Assembly: GCA_001972305.1 (NCBI GenBank)
Contig: BDDD01001473.1
Span: forward strand, 232,822-296,821
Direction of reading: 5' to 3'
Source: Cephalotus follicularis
Lineage: Eukaryota; Streptophyta; Magnoliopsida; Oxalidales; Cephalotaceae
DNA length: 64,000 nt
Below, in pieces: positions 57,037-64,000 of this stretch (positions within the stretch are counted from its first letter, which is position 1; each line of letters opens with the position of its first letter). A program made the translations under genes and the position numbers. The notes below the pieces were generated by a model, which saw only the letters and a list, made by a program, of their open reading frames with translations, ran no database searches and was not told the DNA's origin.

Positions 57037-57765
57037 GTGGATTCAGGTGCACAAGTAAATTGTATTCAAGAGGAATTAATCCCAAAAAAATTATTTGAAA
57101 AAACGGAACAAAAATTATCCACTGCTAACGGTGAAAACCTTAGAGTTAAATTCAAAATTTCTGGTGTCCATATCTGTAATGGAAATATTTACATCAAACA
57201 ATCATTTATCTTAGTCAAAGATAATTTAGACATAGGAATAGTCCTAGGTCAACCATTTCTAGAAGTTATTAAACCATTTAAAGTAACAAATGAAGGAATT
57301 ACTACAAAATTATTTCAACAAAAAATTCTGTTTACTTTCAATGAAAAACCAATTACTAAAGAAATTAATCTTCTAAAAATATTATCCATATTTAAAGAAC
57401 ACTCTATAAATTTAATAAGAACAAAAGAAAAATATTTGTCAAATAAAAAACTTGAACAACAGTTACTTGCTTCCCAAATTTATAATAAAAAATTAATTAG
57501 GCCTAGCAAATCTTCTTTGAGTTATGCAACCTTTTATATAGATAAAAATTCTGAAACATCAAGATTACTCATAAATTATAAACCATTACATATTGTTAGA
57601 CATCCTATTTCAAACAAAAAAGATTTACTCAAAAGATTAAATGAGTCAGATTTAACTATCCCTTTTAAACATTACGAATGTAATGTTATGTCATTTGATA
57701 CTCCCAGTAAAATTACGAATGATATATTTATTCCATATTCATCTTTTCAATTGACGATATTTTAA
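57037..57765 (+). pseudogene. Copy P3: aspartic protease and N-terminal RT
   Basis: The protease active site MDSGAQVNC and the block IGIVLGQPFLEVI are intact. RT begins with KKLIRPSKSSLSYATFY and LLINYKPLHIVRHPI. LNESD joins directly to HYECNVM, again without motif A. The frame ends in FQLTIF and a stop just before the DD box, which continues in another frame. The 90-base finger segment still present in copy P2 is missing here too. Confidence 0.72.
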
Positions 57766-57836
57766 CAATTTTAAAAGAACAACATTTCAAATACTTATAT
57801 ACATTTTACAAAATGATTTAAACCAATGATTTAGTA

Positions 57837-58466
57837 TTGTCAAAAATAAAATTAGATTTGTTCATTACACATGTTAGATTTCTTGGAACTATTACATCCA
57901 GTCAAAGATCTATTCTATTTGCTATAACAGTTCCAGACATTGTTACAGATAGAGAACAATTACCAACTTCATCCTTTATTATTTGTTCTAATATTGATTT
58001 ATTATTTCTCAATACTAACCAAAGCTGCCAGCAAGCTTTCTCAAGATTACAAGAAATAATGGAATCTATTAAAGACACTTTATCTCCCACTGAGATAAAG
58101 AAGATTATGAGTGACACTTTGTCTCCAACTGAGACAAAGAAAATTATGAGTGATACTTTATCCTCCACTAAGGTAAGGATAAGATTCCTGAAAAGGAATA
58201 AAACATTTGAAAAACGTTTACAATCATTGTGTGTGCTTGAAAAAATTCTTGTGTGTGATACCACTATCATTTGTTCTGTGCGCATGAAAACATTGTGTGT
58301 GAAAATTCCATTTATAGACAAATTACTATTTAACAATAGTAACCACACTCATCCGAATCCATATAAAAGGGATTCATTCCACACTTATCCAAGTCCGTAT
58401 AAAAAGAGTTCAATTTTTCATTCATTCATAAAAAAACCCAAGAACAATGGAGACACTGTCATCTGA
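57837..58466 (+). pseudogene. Copy P3: RT thumb and LSPTE-repeat tract
   Basis: Starts within RT (KLDLFITHVRFLGTIT), then MESIKDTLSPTEIKKIMSDT with three repeats. The DNA under each repeat is a hairpin (for example CTTTATCTC/GAGATAAAG at 58077-58100). It overlaps the next ORF by 20 bases. A segment at 58220-58310 differs from the other copies (QSLCVLEKILVCDTT) and may be a local replacement. Confidence 0.65.
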
Positions 58467-59454
58467 CAGAGCAACAAAAAGTACAAGAAAAAGAAAATTT
58501 CCATCTCCTACTGAGATAGAAGAAAGTGAGAGAAAATCTTTATCTCCCACTGAGATAGAGATAAGAAATTCTAGAGTTTTTTTCTATCCAAACACTATTT
58601 TCAAAAAATTAGGAGACTACAACCTTGAAGGAGTCATAGAAACCATTCAAGAAAAGAGGCGCCAAAATCTATTCAATAATTTTCAGGTAATACAAGATTT
58701 TCTCAGACACATTCTTTCAAATCCTCAACAATTGTCACAAATTTCTGCTAGCCACTTATCTTATTATGTTCCAAATAACCAACAAATAGAGTGCCCAGAA
58801 ATATTAGACACTTGCAAAAACATACCATTAGAGCATTATTCTTGCACATGCCATTTGGCATATACAATTTACACAGCCTGTTGGGATCTATCAGGACCCA
58901 AAGAATATATTTTTCAAAATAAAACAATGACTCCACAATTCCTCATGGACCATGGGATGCTTCAACAAATCATTTTCACTTCTCCTAGCCATTTCAAAAA
59001 TTTTGGAAGAACACTAACAACTATTGGATCAGACCTGATGTTTCAAGGATTCCAAAGCATCCTGGCAATAATTACATCCACACCTCCAGAATTCATCCAT
59101 GGCATAAAACCTGCCAGACATCTAATACAACTCCAAGGGTTCAACCGCATCCCACAACTACTCAAAATGGGACTATGGGATTGTCCCCATCCTCTCCAAA
59201 CCCAAATTCGCCATTGGAAAGCAAAAACAATTGCTACCAACTGGAACCATTACTACATTCCTTTTAATTATAGACTCATTGCTGAAGATCGAATCCAAAA
59301 GATCTATTCAATTCAAACCCAAATTCATATCAGTTTCAAAGACCAAACAGATTGTGATCCATTAATAAATTCTTATAAAAAAGATATGTTTGAAAACACA
59401 GACTATCGTAAAACACTCTCAGAAAATAGAACTCTTAATCAATGCATGAGATGA
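58447..59454 (+). CDS. Copy P3: unknown 3' ORF, longest intact version
   Basis: 335 codons, the only copy of this region open from LSPTE-type repeats to the common end NRTLNQCMR. Blocks in order: SPTEIEESERKSLSPTEIEI, YNLEGVIETIQEKRRQNLFN, a cysteine cluster (CPEILDTCKNIP ... YSCTCHLAYTIYTACWDL), FLMDHGMLQQ, FQSILAIITSTPPEFIHGIK, PARHLIQLQG and GLWDCPHPL. No signal peptide or membrane segment. Preservation of these blocks in four copies suggests past function. I cannot assign it to movement, transactivation or any other viral role. Confidence 0.6.
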   Translation: METLSSDRATKSTRKRKFPSPTEIEESERKSLSPTEIEIRNSRVFFYPNTIFKKLGDYNLEGVIETIQEKRRQNLFNNFQVIQDFLRHILSNPQQLSQISASHLSYYVPNNQQIECPEILDTCKNIPLEHYSCTCHLAYTIYTACWDLSGPKEYIFQNKTMTPQFLMDHGMLQQIIFTSPSHFKNFGRTLTTIGSDLMFQGFQSILAIITSTPPEFIHGIKPARHLIQLQGFNRIPQLLKMGLWDCPHPLQTQIRHWKAKTIATNWNHYYIPFNYRLIAEDRIQKIYSIQTQIHISFKDQTDCDPLINSYKKDMFENTDYRKTLSENRTLNQCMR

Positions 59455-59698
59455 AGGGATTCCACTTTGCAAAGAAGACCAATCACCAGAACAAATCGGT
59501 ACAAATTACGGTAGAAACGTCAATATCACAACCGCCATTCACTATTTAAAGCACTCAGAAGACAAGAAACTATTCAACAACAGTAAAAGCAAGCTACAAC
59601 AACTCCACTTCAACAAACTTTGAAGAAAAGGCAAGAATAGTGATTCCACTCACCGAAGATGACATCATCCATTACATCAAACTCCACTCACGAAGGCC

Positions 59699-59706
59699 TA
59701 TATAAA
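59699..59706 (+). promoter_or_regulatory. TATA box of copy P3
   Basis: TATATAAA, with GATGACATCATCC (59658-59670) upstream. The layout matches the minus-strand copy at 37417-37465. Confidence 0.65.
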
Positions 59707-60234
59707 GAAGCCTCCTTCACATATTCAAGCAGAGCGAAGTTAAGAAGCAAATATTCAAGAAGCAATTTCTTTCAACAAGTCTTCAACAAACAATTCTCTC
59801 AAACCCCTTTCACAAGTCTTTCAATTCTCCAACCAATTCTCCAAAACCTTTCTCTCTAGTTGTAAACACTTAGAGTCTAAGTGTAAACACTTGAGTCTTG
59901 TAACCCTCCACCAGTATTGAAGTATTATAAGCATACCGGCATAAGATCCGGCAACCATTTCAAGTAAGTCTGTACATACTCCAGTTTCTATGTAAGTGTT
60001 TTTTCAAGTAAGCTTTGTACATAGTTTATGCAATCAATTTTCAAGCAAGTATTATTCTACGATTATGATTACTATTCATTGAGTTTTCACTATTATGATC
60101 ACTATTCATTGAGTTTGCTATTCACTATTGAGTTTACTATTCACTATTTATTGAGTTTTCACTATTATGATCACTATTCATTGGGTTTACTATTCATTAT
60201 TCATTGAGTTTTCACTATTCATTAAATAAAATTT

Positions 60235-60521
60235 TAACTTATCCATCGACATGATCGGTTAATCCATCTGACAGTGTGCAGAAAGTTAATATTTTATTTT
60301 ATTTTGTTTAAGACCCATCGATAAGGACGGTTGTACCGCCTGACAGAGTGGTGGTTTAAATTTTTAAATTCAGTCGTTTACTTTCAGTACTGAAAAGACC
60401 CATCTGCATAGGACTGCGTCCTCCAGTGTGGTGTCTTTTCATTTAAATTAATGTAATTTACAATTAGCATTTAAAAAGGTCCATCTACATTGGACCTCGT
60501 CCTGGCAGTGTGGAACCTTTT
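60235..60521 (+). repeat. Four-hairpin array at the right end of P3
   Basis: Units 60235-60288, 60307-60360, 60391-60441 and 60473-60521 with outer stems TAACTT/AAGTTA, TTTAAG/TTTAAA (one G-U), TGAAAAGAC/GTCTTTTCA and AAAAAGGT/AACCTTTT. Confidence 0.8.
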
Positions 60522-60595
60522 CCATTCCACTTCTTCATATCATTTGCTCTCAATTAATTTACTTTATTTCAGTAAATCATTCCAGTTATCTGGTC

Positions 60596-63500
60596 TGTGA
60601 CACCCCGTGTCACATTTATGTTTGTATGGCATTCAAATTATGTGGGCTTATTATTATATTAATAATAATGTAAAAAAAAAAAAAACATTTCCAGAAGGCG
60701 CCAGGCGCGCCTTCTGTTTTAATACAACAGAGGACACGGGCGCTATGCGCCCGTGAGAGAGAGATGAGACAGAGAGATCGGGAGAGAGATGGCGCCAGAG
60801 GAAGGGAGAGACGCCGGTGATTGGGAAGAGGCGGCGAGCATCCCTGCGGCTCCTCCATCACTGGTAAGCTTCTTTTCCTCCTTTCTCTCCTCCCTCGTTT
60901 TCTTCTTTCTTCCCTGCCGTCACTGTCACCCCACCATTCACCGTCGATATTGTCGCGGTTAGAGCGGGTTTTCACCGTGAAGACTAGCTCTGTTCGTTGG
61001 GATGGCAGTTGAGGCGTGATTTGGCCGAAATCGGCTGGATTTTAGCGGTGGAGTGAACTGAGCGAGTTGACTCACTGCTGCCTCTGCCGCCCCTTTTGGC
61101 GGTAATTCTCGGCGAGTTTCGGCCACCAATGAGTAGACCGGAGCTTGTGGAGGCTAGTGGTGGCGTGACCAGTGCAATGGCATCTTGGCCGGAGATCTGG
61201 CGCGGTGGCAGCCGCCGATTCTCGGTGAGTTACGGTCGGAGACGTGTAGACCAGGTCGTTCTGTGACTTTTTTGTGAAGCGACCTAAATTGTTAGTTGAC
61301 CGGTGAGTTGACTCAGTGAGTCAAACTCACTGCCGGTGGTGGCTGCCCATTTCCGGGCGAGTCGCCGTGAGTTTCGATTAGTAATGTGAGTTGATCAGTT
61401 GTTTTAGGGGTTGTTTTGGGTGTCGTCGGAACTTTGGCAGGCTGACCGAAAATTGGCCAAAGCTCCGGTGACTCACAGTGTTAACTGCGTATATGTAGCA
61501 AGTAACGGATATGTGTTGTTAATGCAGTGTGACGGTTGATAGAGTTTCAAAATGATGACGAGAACCCGATAGTCGATTCAAAGCTTAACGGGGTTAGTCC
61601 GTGGTAGTATCGGCTTTGATATTGTGAGTAGAACATCTCCTTCCCTTATCTTATTATTCATGAAATTCTTTGATGATGGATATGTATACTTATTTGTTAT
61701 TCTTACGTTTGTGATTCATTTGACTTGTTGATAGCCCTTGTTATATGATGATTCCATTATTGTTTCGATTGAACCCTTTATTGGTATTCCATTCAATGTT
61801 CATATTGATATGACTTGTTGATAGTTGAATTGAAATCGATACCTTAATCGTTTGCTTTGAGCCCTCTATTGGCATTCCGATTGAACGTTCATGTTGATAT
61901 GACACATTGATTGATTGTGTACTCACCTCGTCTCCTTGCTGTTATATCCGTATTGGCTCATGTAGACATATATGTTTTTGTTGCTGTTGTATATCTGTTC
62001 GGCTCCTACGGAGATGTATTTTGTCTATTGCTATTATATTCTTTTCATCTCCGTGTCGTTATAGTTGAACCTTATTATGGGTATCGTTGGAAAATATTTA
62101 TCCATTTCGAGAGATTGTTGTTGTGAGAGTGATGTGTTTTTGAGTGGGAGATTCTCTTCCCTTACTCTCATAGTACTTGTTCTTGATGATATTGGTGCCC
62201 TTTTTGGATTCTATTATGAGATGGCTATTGAGAGCCGGATTTGTTGATTTGTATTGATTCCCGTATTCGATATGTTGATTCATTGTGATATTCACTTCTT
62301 CATCGTTTGAGAGTCATATCATTCCATATGTGCCCTATTGCTTTGAGATTGTGATATTGGTTGGGATTTGTATCCTGGTTGTCTTCTGTTAACGTATTCA
62401 TGATTGTGATGTGATTCCGAGCGGTTATAGGCTCGATGCTCTGGGTGACTCGGTCACCATCTCACACTTGTGACATTGTGACTTGTTATATGATTATACT
62501 ATGTTATATTCTGATGCTGGGTACCGGGATTATGGATATGTATTACCGGTCCAAGGAGTGGTATATGTTCGACGCTCAACTCTACTTAGCAGGCCCATTG
62601 GTCTATGATGGGGTGTTATGTTGAAACTGCCCCCGGGTTCCATACCTGGATCTGCGACATATTATTGTCTATGATGGTATGCTGAGTGTGAGTGCAGCAG
62701 AGTTGCTCCATTACCCTCCTATTGGACTGTGTTTGGTTGTTGATATATATTACACGCGGGTCCCTCGGATGAGGTTGAGTGTGCGTGCGGGTTTTCTCGG
62801 CGAGGGCTAGGGTCCGTGCGGTATATGCCGGCCCCTCGTGCGAGGTATGGATGTTATGATTACCATAGGTACTCTGCACCGGTGTATGATGGATGTTGAT
62901 CACATCCTGTAGCCTATTGGCTTGATATTATTGCTGCAGCGGTTATGTTATGACGCCATGTGATTTGGCGGGGATATGAGACAGTGACAGGATTGGTACC
63001 AGCATCCCTTTATATTTTGTTGTTTATGATTCTTTGGGCACATATTACATTTTGATGGTTGATATTTGATTTATGATCGTATCTTTGAATTTTGATATTC
63101 AGATACTTGGATTTAGTGTGACTCTCATGTATTTGATTCTGTCTTGATTTGATATTCGTTCGGTGGACTTCCTTGATGAGTCCTTGGTTAAATCATTGTG
63201 AGTCAATCGTATTGTATAATATTGACTTGATCATTGAGATTGTTTCCTGGATTCTTACGTTATTGCATCGATGAGTTTGAGCGTTATTTTATGGAGCCAT
63301 GAAGATCTTTCATTTCTTTCATTTATTGATTCTATCAGCATTAGTTTATATTCTTGTTCACATCCTTGATTCTTGATACTTTATGTACTCTAATTTTATT
63401 GTACTTGTGAGTCTTGAGCTTTGAGATGATCTTGATTTCTTTGTGGATCTTGTTATCATTTCTTGACTTATGTTTATATTGTGGAGCTAATTGTTGAGTA

Positions 63501-64000
63501 TCGAGATTTCCTTCTCGGATTTTGTTTATACTTGCGTATCTTGATCCCTTTTTGTGAGTTAACGTTTGAAATCTCGATACCCTTTTTGGGTCATGATTTG
63601 TTATGGAGCTTGATATCTTCTATTGATTTTGACTATCCTTTTGGATCTTAATTTCATTTCTTGCTGTAGATTTACATTGCATTCTACTTTGAGCTTATAT
63701 CATTTCTCTTTTTATTCGGTATATAGTTATGGGAGATGTATTTGTTGTTTCTACTCACTTAGTCATTTGGACTAACCCCCTCCCAGTGTTTCCATTTCAG
63801 ATGAGGGCAAGGAGTTGCTAGGTCAGCTACTGTAGATGATTGACCACGGAGGCAGGGCATGTTACCAAGATTTCGACACATGCATATTATCACGACATCA
63901 TCATTTAATTAAGCATTTACTTATGTTTTTATAAAATGTTTGCTGAGCCCTATGGATTTATTTTGCATGCTTTAATAAAATGGTTGAGGCAGAGCCCAAC
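60596..64000 (+). repeat. Gypsy-type LTR running off the window
   Basis: Starts TGTGACACCCCGTGTCAC inside the pararetrovirus terminal repeat. It shares long blocks with the inverted LTR at 45816-49190, and both have GTTGAGGCAGAGCCCAAC near the 3' end. 60735-60755 is a perfect GC-rich hairpin. ORFs inside are not supported as genes. The 3' end and any internal region lie beyond 64000. Confidence 0.7.

Larger units (their letters stand above)
59455..60595 (+). repeat. Right terminal repeat of copy P3, cut by the next LTR
   Basis: Has the full leader, including GCATACCGGCATAAGATCCG and a long ACTATTCATTGAG minisatellite (60070-60230), then four hairpins. It stops at TTATCTGGTC (60595), where a Gypsy-type LTR begins. 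The other repeats continue with CCCAGTAATTTTAATTC. Confidence 0.77.

Overview
The window is nuclear DNA of a flowering plant, probably a eudicot. It contains one host gene split by GT-AG introns, surrounded by plant LTR retrotransposons primed by initiator-Met tRNA, a plant CACTA element, hAT and foldback elements, and pararetrovirus-like sequence. Nothing looks bacterial. The species cannot be named from what is visible.

Region 1 (146-15804) is a three-level nest. A Copia element on the minus strand has a perfect 5-bp target duplication (GTAAC). A CACTA transposon (216-10820) sits inside its 3' LTR. A Gypsy element on the minus strand (1887-9399) sits inside the CACTA transposase gene. A single N at 4351 joins the Gypsy pol gene directly to an LTR and marks an assembly junction. 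All coding regions here are broken.

Region 2 (about 16400-22700) holds the only convincing host gene: a five-exon gene for a bacterial-type ribosomal protein L24 with a KOW domain, most like the mitochondrial form of plants (159 aa). Its 4-kb second intron holds a tandem duplication, an LTR-like fragment, and a foldback element with a hAT element nested inside (8-bp target duplication).

Region 3 (about 22700-35550) is intergenic and retroelement-derived: a small inverted-repeat element; a decayed Tat-type Gypsy pol with a possible antisense gene behind it; a second Gypsy element with a 2.6-kb LTR, PBS and gag; a 2.7-kb solo LTR inserted within that gag; and unassigned LTR-like debris.

Region 4 (35553-60595) is a rearranged cluster of an endogenous pararetrovirus-like family. 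There are minus-strand copies on the left, plus-strand copies on the right, and two Gypsy-type LTRs in opposite orientation between them (45816-51319). A Copia solo LTR (40576-41854, target duplication TCATT) interrupts one copy. The coding order is gag/coat-like region with zinc knuckle, aspartic protease, reverse transcriptase, a tract encoding LSPTE repeats, and an unrecognised 3' ORF. Long terminal repeats carry a TATA box, a leader with four similar hairpins, and a tRNA-Met primer site. The RT lacks its motif A segment in every copy where it can be seen, and no RNase H or integrase is visible. The copies are relics, or a family that needed enzymes from elsewhere.

Region 5 (60596-64000) is a plus-strand Gypsy-type LTR running off the window and related to the inverted LTR at 45816-49190. 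The observations I rate highest are the four-hairpin leader array, the coding palindromes with paired substitutions, and the shared RT deletion of the region 4 family.
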